5,329 bases of DNA. It comes from Bacteroidales bacterium. Lineage in GTDB: Bacteria; Bacteroidota; Bacteroidia; Bacteroidales; VadinHA17. The first letter of the stretch is position 1. Every line of letters starts with the position of its first letter. Both the position numbers and the translations under genes were made by a program. The notes beneath the pieces are model-generated. The model was not told the DNA's origin and did no database searches. It saw only the letters and a list, made by a program, of their open reading frames with translations. The stretch is taken from positions 5,924 through 11,252 of the forward strand of contig DOTV01000168.1 of assembly GCA_003520925.1 (NCBI GenBank). Direction: 5' to 3'. Below, one piece after another: positions 1 to 5,329 of this stretch.

Positions 1-1
1 C

Positions 2-1489
2 GGAAGTGCCGCTGCTGTTAACCCTGATATAATTACACGGCTATATGAAAAAATGGGATTTCATCTTTCTCCCAAATGGAACAACAGAGACAGAATTGAA
101 CAGATGGTAACTGCTATTTATAATGCTCCCCTTGATGGCCTGATGGCTGATGATTACCATCTTTCTGATATTGAAAAACTTAATGAAAGAATAGTATCAT
201 CCGATGAACCTGCACCTGAAGATATTGAAAGGATGGAAGTACTGCTGTCGGATGCGTTGTTTCTTTTGTCTTCACATCTGGCTGCAGGTAAAACCGATCC
301 GGTCAGTGTTGATCCGCAATGGAAAGCCTCAGGGAGAACCCTCAGAGAAAACTGGAGCAGTTACATTGACAGTACGCTGAGCACAAATAATATTAGCGAT
401 ATTCTTCAAAACCTGACTCCCGCACACCGCGAATATGCCAATCTGAAAAAAGCGCTGGCCCTGTACAGGCAGATTGAAACAATGGGCGGATGGGGGAGTT
501 TCAGCACAAGCCTTCCAAAGCTTGAAATGGGGATGAGACATCCTGATGTTGCTTCACTGAGGAAAAGGCTTGCATTTACCCAGGGAAATACAGAATTTAA
601 ACCTGAAGATGAGGAACTGTTCGACCAGCCTCTCCATGACCAGTTAATTGTTTTTCAGCAGATGAACGGACTTGAAGCTGACGGTGTGGTAGGAAAAGCT
701 ACAGCTGAGGTATTAAATATTCCGGTAAGGGACAGGATTGAGACTATTGAAGCCAATCTTGAACGCTGGAGATGGATAAGCAGCGATCTTGGAGACCGTT
801 ACATACTTGTTAATGCAGCTGATTTTGAACTCCGGGCAATTGTAAAAAATCAACAGGAATTTCAGACACGCGCTATTGTAGGAACCAGTAAAAGACAAAC
901 ACCGGTATTCAGCTCGGTCATGAAATACATGGTATTGAATCCCGAATGGGTTGTCCCGCCAAAAATCATGAAGCTGGATGTTATTCCTGATATTATTAAG
1001 GACTCTGCTTACCTCGTTAAAAAGAACATGAAGATATTAAAGATGGACGGATCAGAAGTGGAGCCGGCCTCGATCGACTGGAAAAGCGTTTCTGAAAACA
1101 GATTCCCTTACATGATCCGCCAGGAGCCCGGACAAGGCAATCCCCTCGGGAAGGTTAAATTCATGTTTGCCAACGAATATGATGTATACATTCACGATAC
1201 CCCTTCCCGTTCGCTTTTCACCCGGAATATTAGGTCCTTCAGCTCAGGCTGCGTGAGGATAGACAACGCCCTGGAGCTGGCACGATATCTCTTAAAGGAT
1301 GATCCTGACTGGACACCGAAACGTTTGCAGGAGGCAATTGACAAGGGACAGAAACGGACCATTGTTCTTAAGAAACCGGTCCCGGTTCATATTCTTTACC
1401 TTACAGCATGGGCCGACGATAAAGGAACAGCTTATTTTGGCAAGGATATCTACGATCGCGACAGGCAGCTTATCACTGCATTAAAATAA
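2..1489 (+). CDS. murein L,D-transpeptidase, YcbB/LdtD type (5' partial)
   Basis: This is a periplasmic peptidoglycan enzyme that forms 3-3 (meso-DAP to meso-DAP) cross-links or attaches partners through an active-site cysteine. The frame is open to the left edge. The 17 codons before the first ATG (53-55) read as protein continuous with the family (…ITRLYEKMGFHLSPKWNN), so that ATG is internal, and the signal peptide and true start lie outside the window. Domain order is: a scaffold region at about 110-480 (with GLMADDYH and the helical SHLAAGKTDP stretch), a peptidoglycan-binding type 1 domain at about 539-718 (HPDVASLRKRL to ADGVVGKATAEVLN), the NLERWRW linker, then the YkuD catalytic domain at about 794-1300. 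The catalytic signature is intact: His in IHDTPSRSLF (codon 1193-1195) and Cys in SSGCVRI (codon 1250-1252). The visible 495 residues fit a family usually somewhat longer than 500. It is convergent with the next gene. The family call is firm; the exact paralogue and physiological substrate are not known. Confidence 0.95.
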   Translation, partial: GSAAAVNPDIITRLYEKMGFHLSPKWNNRDRIEQMVTAIYNAPLDGLMADDYHLSDIEKLNERIVSSDEPAPEDIERMEVLLSDALFLLSSHLAAGKTDPVSVDPQWKASGRTLRENWSSYIDSTLSTNNISDILQNLTPAHREYANLKKALALYRQIETMGGWGSFSTSLPKLEMGMRHPDVASLRKRLAFTQGNTEFKPEDEELFDQPLHDQLIVFQQMNGLEADGVVGKATAEVLNIPVRDRIETIEANLERWRWISSDLGDRYILVNAADFELRAIVKNQQEFQTRAIVGTSKRQTPVFSSVMKYMVLNPEWVVPPKIMKLDVIPDIIKDSAYLVKKNMKILKMDGSEVEPASIDWKSVSENRFPYMIRQEPGQGNPLGKVKFMFANEYDVYIHDTPSRSLFTRNIRSFSSGCVRIDNALELARYLLKDDPDWTPKRLQEAIDKGQKRTIVLKKPVPVHILYLTAWADDKGTAYFGKDIYDRDRQLITALK

Positions 1490-1554
1490 GGGCCATACGA
1501 AAGCAAAGGATTTCCGCATACCCCGAACCCCGGACCTCGTACCTGATTTAAATT

Positions 1555-2427
1555 CTATTTGTTATACGGTTCAATAACCTTCTTCAGCAGTGCTATTGTT
1601 GCCTTTATACCTTCATCCTCGCTCAGCTTGTTGCCTTCGTATTCAACATCGATATAACCTTTAAATCCTGAATCGGAGATTATCTTCATCATTTTCACGT
1701 AATCAATCTGAGTCTCATTTCCGTTTTGATCAAAATCATGCGTCTTGGCGCTTACACCTTTTGCAAAGGGCATCAGATCTGCTACACCTTTATAACGGTC
1801 GTATTCGTAAAAATTCCCCAGATCGGGCAAAGTTCCGCAATTCGGTTTATTGACTGCCTTCATAATTTCAGCCAGCCATTTTCCATAAGAAGAATTTCCT
1901 CCATGGTTTTCAACAATCACATTAATTCCAAAATCAGCTGCATAAGCCGATAGCTTGCTTAAAGCATCAATTGCTGCAGCCTGCATCTGTCCCATAGTCC
2001 CCCTGCCGCCGGCATTAACCCTGATAGAATGACAACCCAGGAATTTGGCAGCTTTTACCCATTTGTAGTGATTCTCAACAGCTTTTGTCCTTGCTGTCAG
2101 TGAGGTGTCTGCCAGGTTCCCTTCGCCGTCGATCATAATTATCAGACTCTTTACACCATATTTTTCGCATTCATTTTTCAGCTTTGTAAGATACTCAGTA
2201 TCCTCAGCTTTATCCTTGAAAAACTGATTAACATATTCAACGGCGTCGAGGCCATAGGTCTCCTTTGCAATTCTCGGGAAGTCCATGTTTGTGATTGTCC
2301 CCTTCCTTAAAGTACGGTTCAAAGACCATTCAGCAAGTGAGATTTTATATGCAGGCCCCTGGGAAAAGCTGTTAAGACTGATAAAGAGAGCCGACAAAAG
2401 GGTGATTATAAAAGATCTTGTTTTCAT
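1555..2427 (-). CDS. exported sugar phosphate isomerase/epimerase-like TIM barrel
   Basis: A 290-aa protein of the xylose-isomerase-like TIM barrel superfamily (AP_endonuc_2), whose members use a divalent metal to isomerise or epimerise sugars and related polyols. An internal ATG at 2427 is chosen over the longer frame from 2484. It starts directly with a signal peptide (MKTRS, then a hydrophobic run to LNSFSQ at about residue 23), while the extra 19 residues would put a charged, polar leader before it. A predicted -7 promoter box at 2452-2459 also lies inside the longer version. No lipobox cysteine is present, so a soluble periplasmic protein is expected. The metal ligands typical of the fold are visible: Glu173 in VIVENHGG, Asp202 in LPDLGNF, His230 in SAKTHDFD and Glu262 in IDVEYEG. 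The stop is TAG, 65 bp from the convergent transpeptidase stop. The gene has the same direction as the operon upstream but is separated by 111 bp and probably has its own promoter. Substrate is unknown; involvement in scavenged-sugar metabolism is a guess. Confidence 0.9.
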   Translation of the reverse strand: MKTRSFIITLLSALFISLNSFSQGPAYKISLAEWSLNRTLRKGTITNMDFPRIAKETYGLDAVEYVNQFFKDKAEDTEYLTKLKNECEKYGVKSLIIMIDGEGNLADTSLTARTKAVENHYKWVKAAKFLGCHSIRVNAGGRGTMGQMQAAAIDALSKLSAYAADFGINVIVENHGGNSSYGKWLAEIMKAVNKPNCGTLPDLGNFYEYDRYKGVADLMPFAKGVSAKTHDFDQNGNETQIDYVKMMKIISDSGFKGYIDVEYEGNKLSEDEGIKATIALLKKVIEPYNK

Positions 2428-2451
2428 ATCGATGGATTTTAGGTTAATGTT

Positions 2452-2459
2452 CAAAGGTA
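2452..2459 (-). promoter_or_regulatory. Bacteroidota-type -7 box for the isomerase gene
   Basis: On the minus strand these bases read TACCTTTG, an exact match to the Bacteroidota -7 consensus TAnnTTTG. The box lies 24 nt upstream of the chosen ATG (2427), giving a short leader. A -33 element is not clear: the expected region 19-21 nt upstream is AT-rich but lacks a perfect TTTG. No strong Shine-Dalgarno is visible before the ATG, which is normal for the phylum. Confidence 0.5.
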
Positions 2460-2502
2460 AAGAAAATACGTTTGAAATAATCATCTATTCCATACGGTAA
2501 AC

Positions 2503-2534
2503 TTCATAACCGCAAAACTGCAAAACCGCATAAC
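2503..2534. repeat. tandem degenerate octamers (YGCAWAAC), four units
   Basis: Four consecutive 8-bp units end in AAC: TTCATAAC (2503-2510), CGCAAAAC (2511-2518), TGCAAAAC (2519-2526) and CGCATAAC (2527-2534). The last three fit YGCAWAAC; the first is diverged. The array ends 4 bp before the stop codon of the FISUMP gene (2539-2541) and lies upstream of the isomerase promoter. A related array sits at 5187-5218, so the motif recurs in this window. Function is unknown. Confidence 0.65.
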
Positions 2535-2538
2535 AAAC

Positions 2539-3228
2539 TTAGTCTTTAACGCACCTGACCGAAGCTCCGTCATTCTGACTCAGGGATTCATGTATTACAT
2601 CTTCTGATGAATATATAACTCTCATTGCATCGTAGGATTTCGAATGCCAGAAATGACCCGAGATTCTGAAGCGCTGGAAGTCTTTGTAGTATGCATTTCT
2701 GAAACCTCCCGGAAGAGCGTTAAATCCCGACTCATTTGTTGCACCTGTGTTGGGAGGCAGCCAGTCGCTGGTTCCGGTCTCTTTCATCTTTCCCCCGGCA
2801 AAGTAATTCCCCAGAAATGTTATGAGTGTATACCATTCGTCCGTATCAGGCACATGCCATCCGGCCGGACAAAGCTTTCCTGAACTTACAGCATAAAAAT
2901 TATATAAAGCTCCGTAATGATTCAGCTTGAAAAATGCCTCATAATTTCCGTACCAGCAATATCCTGGAGTTTCCAGGTTAGCCCATGCGGTGTCGGATTC
3001 GACAAGAGGGATCTCCGTTCCGTCATTCAAATGTGTGGTCCTGAGGTTTTCCGCCATCCAGACGTGCGAGCCGATAAGCACAGTGTCGTAACCATTGCCG
3101 TCAATGTCGGAAAGGCCTCCCTTTTCCTTACTTTTCTCGCAACCTGAAGTCATAGTAATAATGACAACCATGCAAATTATCAGGAACTCCTTTGTGAACA
3201 GTGTTATATGTATCAACTGTCTGTACAT
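2539..3228 (-). CDS. FISUMP-domain lipoprotein
   Basis: A 229-aa lipoprotein with a Fibrobacter succinogenes major paralogous (FISUMP) domain, a cysteine-containing surface domain of unknown function common in Bacteroidota and Fibrobacterota. The ATG at 3228 is chosen over the frame open to 3327: it gives a standard signal peptide ending in the lipobox TSGC (Cys30), it follows the LRR gene stop by 7 nt, and it avoids a 92-nt overlap. FISUMP landmarks appear in order: DIDGNGYDTVLIG with VWMAENLRTT (residues 56-65), GYCWYGNYE (Cys91), GALYNFYAV, CPAGWHVPDTDEW (Cys120), ESGFNALPGGFR, FWHSKSYD and the terminal GASVRCVKD (Cys226). The spacing and the three domain cysteines look intact. It is the last gene of the operon; after the lipidated Cys it has Glu-Lys, as does the LRR protein. 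No terminator hairpin was seen after it. The domain call is very secure, the molecular role is not. Confidence 0.92.
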   Translation of the reverse strand: MYRQLIHITLFTKEFLIICMVVIITMTSGCEKSKEKGGLSDIDGNGYDTVLIGSHVWMAENLRTTHLNDGTEIPLVESDTAWANLETPGYCWYGNYEAFFKLNHYGALYNFYAVSSGKLCPAGWHVPDTDEWYTLITFLGNYFAGGKMKETGTSDWLPPNTGATNESGFNALPGGFRNAYYKDFQRFRISGHFWHSKSYDAMRVIYSSEDVIHESLSQNDGASVRCVKD

Positions 3229-3235
3229 CCTGTCT

Positions 3236-4465
3236 TTATTTACTGCAATCCATTGTAAAGTAAACATTCGGACTACCCGCATATTCAACATATACTCCCA
3301 CCGTGGGGAATGGTGTTTGCCAGACACATACCCTTGTAAGGGATGGCATCCCGTTGAGATACAACTGGTAAATAAGTTTATTCCCGGAGATATCTATCGT
3401 TGAAATCCGGTTATATGAGCAATTCAGATATACCAGTATTGAATTATACGAGGTATTAAGGTCTGTAAGCCGGTTACGGGAACAATCAAGGGTGAACAGG
3501 TTTTTGTTGTCGGTTATATCCAGGCTGACCAGTTGATTTTGCTCACAATGGAGTTCCTGGAGGCTGGTATCAGCGGAAACCTGCAGATATGTCAAATTAT
3601 TCCGTTCACAATATATTCTTTTCAGGAAAGGTTTACCCGAAACATCGAGGTCATTTAGCAGATTAGATGTGCACGCAAATACCTCCAGGGCATCAGAACC
3701 GGACAAATTCAGCATGGTCAGTCTGTTGCCTGAACAATATAATCCGGTAACGGCAGGATTAGCTGAGAGATCAAGTGATGTAAGGTTGTTCCATTCGCAT
3801 TGGAGGATTTTCAGTCCTTGATTTTTTGAAAGATCAAGCGCCTTCAGCTGATTGGAATTGCAATTCAGTCTTTCAAGGACAGTGTTTTTGGAGATATCAA
3901 GTGTTGTCAATCCATTTCCCCAGCAATTGACCAACTGCAGGAGAGCATTTTTCGAAATATCAAGGCTTTTCAGCGGATTTGCCTCAGTATTCAGGGATTT
4001 CAGAGCCGTATTTTTAGAGATGTCAAGTGAGGTCAGCGGGTTATACATTGTTATCAATGTTTCGAGATTGATATTTTTTGAAACATCCAGGTAAAAAACT
4101 TTATTATGCTCTATATCAAGGTATTTCAAAGCCATATTCCCGGAAACATCAATCTCGGTAAAATCATTATCGCCGCAGCGCAATGTTTCAAGATTGATAA
4201 ACCATTCCAGGCCTGTAAGGTCAAAAATATCGCAATAATAAATGTTCAGTTCCTTAACATCAGCGGCCTCTCTGAAACTTATCGTTCCGTCCCCGTCTGT
4301 ATCAACTCCCCGCTCAATAAGCGCTTCGAGGAAATTTTCATCGATTATCTTAACAGAAGTGTTCTTTTCACACTGGCTGAATAAACCTGCGAAAACAATA
4401 AGAAATAGTATTTTAAATTTTTGAGTCATTTCCAAAATACACATGCCGGCAATATTTTGAGTCAT
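3236..4465 (-). CDS. leucine-rich-repeat lipoprotein with EF-hand-like loop
   Basis: A 409-aa lipoprotein (397 if started at 4429) made mainly of leucine-rich repeats, probably a surface or periplasmic binding protein. The N-terminus has a signal peptide ending in FSQC (Cys32). Residues 55-66, DTDGDGTISFRE, match a Dx[DN]xDGxIxxxE calcium-loop pattern. Thirteen contiguous 21-residue LRR units span residues 92-364 with no insertions or deletions (consensus LxxLxCxxNxLTSLDISKNxx). A C-terminal cap follows (SLTRVCVW, GSPNVYFTMDCSK). The start is uncertain. The ATG at 4465 overlaps the upstream TGA as ATGA and has AGGGA 8 nt upstream. The in-frame ATG at 4429 gives a more compact signal peptide and carries a copy of the same start sequence. 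I keep 4465 because of the overlap and ribosome site. It is the middle gene of a three-gene envelope operon. The ligand is unknown; adhesion or protein binding is inferred from the fold. Confidence 0.9.
   Translation of the reverse strand: MTQNIAGMCILEMTQKFKILFLIVFAGLFSQCEKNTSVKIIDENFLEALIERGVDTDGDGTISFREAADVKELNIYYCDIFDLTGLEWFINLETLRCGDNDFTEIDVSGNMALKYLDIEHNKVFYLDVSKNINLETLITMYNPLTSLDISKNTALKSLNTEANPLKSLDISKNALLQLVNCWGNGLTTLDISKNTVLERLNCNSNQLKALDLSKNQGLKILQCEWNNLTSLDLSANPAVTGLYCSGNRLTMLNLSGSDALEVFACTSNLLNDLDVSGKPFLKRIYCERNNLTYLQVSADTSLQELHCEQNQLVSLDITDNKNLFTLDCSRNRLTDLNTSYNSILVYLNCSYNRISTIDISGNKLIYQLYLNGMPSLTRVCVWQTPFPTVGVYVEYAGSPNVYFTMDCSK
3374..4192 (-). repeat. 13 in-phase 63-bp LRR coding units
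   Basis: Residues 92-364 of the LRR protein form exactly thirteen 21-residue units, so the DNA has a strict 63-bp period. The DNA copies have diverged, but a segment around the ISKN codons recurs on the + strand (variants of GAGATATCAAG at about 3893, 3953 and 4018). Position 6 of the unit is Cys in 10 of 13 units; the exceptions are units 2, 3 and 4. This is a protein repeat, not an intergenic array. Confidence 0.88.
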
Positions 4466-4467
4466 TT
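4455..4467 (-). repeat. 13-bp direct repeat around the LRR start (copy 1; copy 2 at 4419-4431)
   Basis: The minus-strand 13-mer AAATGACTCAAAA occurs here and again 36 bp downstream at 4419-4431, in frame. Each copy contains an ATG and encodes Met-Thr-Gln, so the LRR gene carries two near-identical start sites. Flanking bases do not match, so it is not a long recent duplication. Confidence 0.8.
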
Positions 4468-5112
4468 TTGATTTCCCTGCTCCTGTGAAATCACCGTATG
4501 TGTAAGATTATAGCTTAATCCTATTTTTAATCCTGCAACAAACAATCTCTGATGATAGGTGTCTTCGGTGAACGGTACAACAGAATGGAGTTCAACTCCG
4601 GGTGAAATATCTATTGTAATCCCTTTCGTACTGAACTCCCTGCCTGCCCCCAATGTGAGGCCAATTCCTGTCTGGAGATCGAGCCATTCAGGTTTACTTA
4701 CGGGAGCGTAATCAATAATTGTGCCGGCACTGATGAAGTATCCGTTCTGAAGATATCGTTTAAGCGTTACCGGAATACTCAGCATTTCGAAGGTTTCCGA
4801 ATAAACCTTCTTTTCTTTATAAATCGGGGGGGACAATTCGAAAGAGGTTCTATGGCCCGAATAGCATGCGGCAAACTCAAGCCTGTAATGATCTGACACC
4901 ATCCCTGAAACCTTGATGCCTGTAAACCATGAATCCCCGACATGCCATGGACTTGTCTCCTCGGTGATGTACTTTGTCGTTAGTCTGACTGGGATGTTTA
5001 TTCCGCCATCTGCATAAACACCTGCCATGATATCCCTGTCAAACTTCCCTTCCTGTGCAAAAAGGGCTGCAAACGGTAAAACAACAAGCAGTAAAAAGGT
5101 TAGTTTTCTCAT
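4462..5112 (-). CDS. small outer-membrane beta-barrel protein (porin-like/PorT-like fold)
   Basis: A 216-aa protein with a signal peptide (MRKLTFLLLVVLPFAALFA, likely cut before Gln20) and no lipobox. The mature part alternates polar and hydrophobic/aromatic residues with glycine-rich turns, as in a small barrel of about 8 strands. Examples are IMAGVYADGGINIPVRL, YRLEFAACYSGHRTSF, MLSIPVTLKRYLQNGYFISAGTIIDY, GIGLTLGAGREF, GITIDISPGVELHSVV and LFVAGLKIGLSYNL. This layout resembles the Bacteroidota outer-membrane beta-barrel families, but no family-specific motif fixes the assignment. The last strand is followed by a 13-residue hydrophilic tail (THTVISQEQGNQK), unlike barrels that end on an aromatic residue. 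It is the first gene of the operon and its TGA (4462-4464) overlaps the LRR start as ATGA. A GGGGAGG sequence lies at 5126-5132, 13 nt before the ATG, a rather long spacing. It could anchor or export the two downstream lipoproteins; this is inference. Confidence 0.82.
   Translation of the reverse strand: MRKLTFLLLVVLPFAALFAQEGKFDRDIMAGVYADGGINIPVRLTTKYITEETSPWHVGDSWFTGIKVSGMVSDHYRLEFAACYSGHRTSFELSPPIYKEKKVYSETFEMLSIPVTLKRYLQNGYFISAGTIIDYAPVSKPEWLDLQTGIGLTLGAGREFSTKGITIDISPGVELHSVVPFTEDTYHQRLFVAGLKIGLSYNLTHTVISQEQGNQK
4474..4484 (-). promoter_or_regulatory. ribosome binding site supporting the upstream LRR start
   Basis: On the minus strand this reads AGGAGCAGGGA, two purine-rich Shine-Dalgarno-like cores. 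AGGGA ends 8 nt before the ATG at 4465. It lies within the last codons of the barrel gene, so translation of the LRR gene is probably coupled to it. No comparable site precedes the alternative ATG at 4429, where only TTTTGGAA is present. Confidence 0.5.
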
Positions 5113-5183
5113 AATTTTTTAGAAACCTCCCCTGGAATATCCCTTCCATTGCCGGGAGAGCTAAGATAAGAATTTAATACCAA

Positions 5184-5217
5184 CAAAGTATAACTGCATA
5201 ACTGCATAACATATAAA
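5184..5217 (-). promoter_or_regulatory. weak candidate promoter of the barrel-LRR-FISUMP operon
   Basis: On the minus strand TATACTTTG (5184-5192) resembles the Bacteroidota -7 box TAnnTTTG, with one extra spacer base. A TTTA at 5214-5217, 21 nt upstream, is a one-mismatch -33 element. The start codon is 71 nt downstream of the -7 box. The octamer repeat fills the spacer between the two elements. Two deviations from consensus make this a tentative call. Confidence 0.25.
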
Positions 5218-5218
5218 C
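5187..5218. repeat. tandem octamers (YGCAWAAC), upstream of the operon
   Basis: Two perfect tandem copies of TGCATAAC occupy 5195-5202 and 5203-5210. They are flanked in phase by diverged units AGTATAAC (5187-5194) and ATATAAAC (5211-5218). The unit length and consensus match the array at 2503-2534 at the other end of the operon. Confidence 0.6.
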
Positions 5219-5248
5219 CTGCTTCAGACTCCCCTGATTTTAAGGTGC

Positions 5249-5329
5249 CTACATAAACGTGAGCCTTTCCAGTTTTTCACTTGCACTTAACAGTTTCTGA
5301 AGTCTTGCCATCCTGGTCTTTTCCTGTTT
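5249..5329 (-). CDS. C-terminal end of an unidentified protein (partial)
   Basis: A minus-strand frame open to the right edge ends in TAG at 5249-5251 and gives 26 residues (KQEKTRMARLQKLL, then SASEKLERLTFM). The segment is charged and helical in character, rich in Lys, Glu, Arg and Leu, and reads like a genuine protein C-terminus. The family cannot be recognised from so little. It would lie upstream of the barrel gene on the same strand, 136 bp away, so it is probably a separate transcription unit. An internal ATG at 5309-5311 would yield only a 20-residue peptide and is not preferred as a start. Confidence 0.5.
   Translation of the reverse strand, partial: KQEKTRMARLQKLLSASEKLERLTFM

Noticed and set aside
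53..55. ATG at 53 as the start of the L,D-transpeptidase
   Set aside because: The frame is open upstream to the edge and the preceding 17 codons look like family sequence; a start here would leave the enzyme without a signal peptide.
1513..1534. Possible bidirectional terminator between the convergent genes
   Set aside because: The only stem is TCCG/CGGA, 4 bp with a loop of 14 and no adjacent T-run; not a credible intrinsic terminator.
2428..2484. Longer N-terminus of the isomerase gene (ATG at 2484)
   Set aside because: The 19 extra residues precede a standard signal peptide, and the -7 box at 2452-2459 falls inside them.
3229..3327. Longer N-terminus of the FISUMP gene (ATG at 3327)
   Set aside because: It would overlap the LRR coding region by 92 nt and place 33 charged residues before the lipoprotein signal peptide.
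3095..3403. 102-codon + strand open frame
   Set aside because: It is antisense to the FISUMP and LRR genes, with no recognisable domain or ribosome site; a shadow of the real coding frames.
3374..4192. CRISPR-like regular spacing
   Set aside because: The 63-bp period is in frame and encodes LRR units; copies are diverged and there are no unique spacers or cas genes.
3852..4384. Several + strand open frames opposite the LRR gene
   Set aside because: Their repeated Phe/Glu-rich segments are the reverse complement of the LRR repeats, so the apparent pattern is a by-product.

Overview
The window looks like chromosomal DNA from a member of the Bacteroidota, probably a Bacteroidales/Marinilabiliales-type environmental lineage. 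The evidence is the gene content: a FISUMP-domain lipoprotein, a 21-residue-repeat LRR lipoprotein, an exported AP_endonuc_2-type TIM barrel and a small outer-membrane barrel. There is also a Bacteroidota-type -7 box (TAnnTTTG) in front of one gene, and Shine-Dalgarno use is patchy. The lineage is an inference; no rRNA or other marker gene is present.

Layout from left to right. A + strand gene for a YcbB/LdtD-type murein L,D-transpeptidase enters from the left edge without its N-terminus and ends at 1489. It converges on a minus-strand gene (1555-2427) for a secreted sugar phosphate isomerase/epimerase-like TIM barrel with its own predicted promoter. Upstream of that lies a compact minus-strand operon, transcribed from right to left: a 216-aa outer-membrane beta-barrel (4462-5112), an LRR lipoprotein (3236-4465, ATGA overlap with the barrel gene) and a FISUMP lipoprotein (2539-3228, 7-nt gap). 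At the right edge are the last 26 codons of another minus-strand gene (stop at 5249).

All four complete genes, and the transpeptidase by family, encode envelope or exported proteins. The transpeptidase would remodel peptidoglycan. The three-gene operon would place one barrel in the outer membrane with two lipoproteins, one a long Cys-laddered LRR solenoid behind an EF-hand-like loop. A surface binding or adhesion complex is possible but is inferred only from gene order and domain type.

The most unusual non-coding signal is a short tandem octamer, consensus YGCAWAAC, in both intergenic regions that flank the operon (2503-2534 and 5187-5218). In the upstream copy the octamers fall inside the spacer of the best, though weak, promoter candidate. 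No RNA genes, CRISPR arrays, insertion sequences or convincing intrinsic terminators were found. There is no gene-free stretch longer than about 140 bases.
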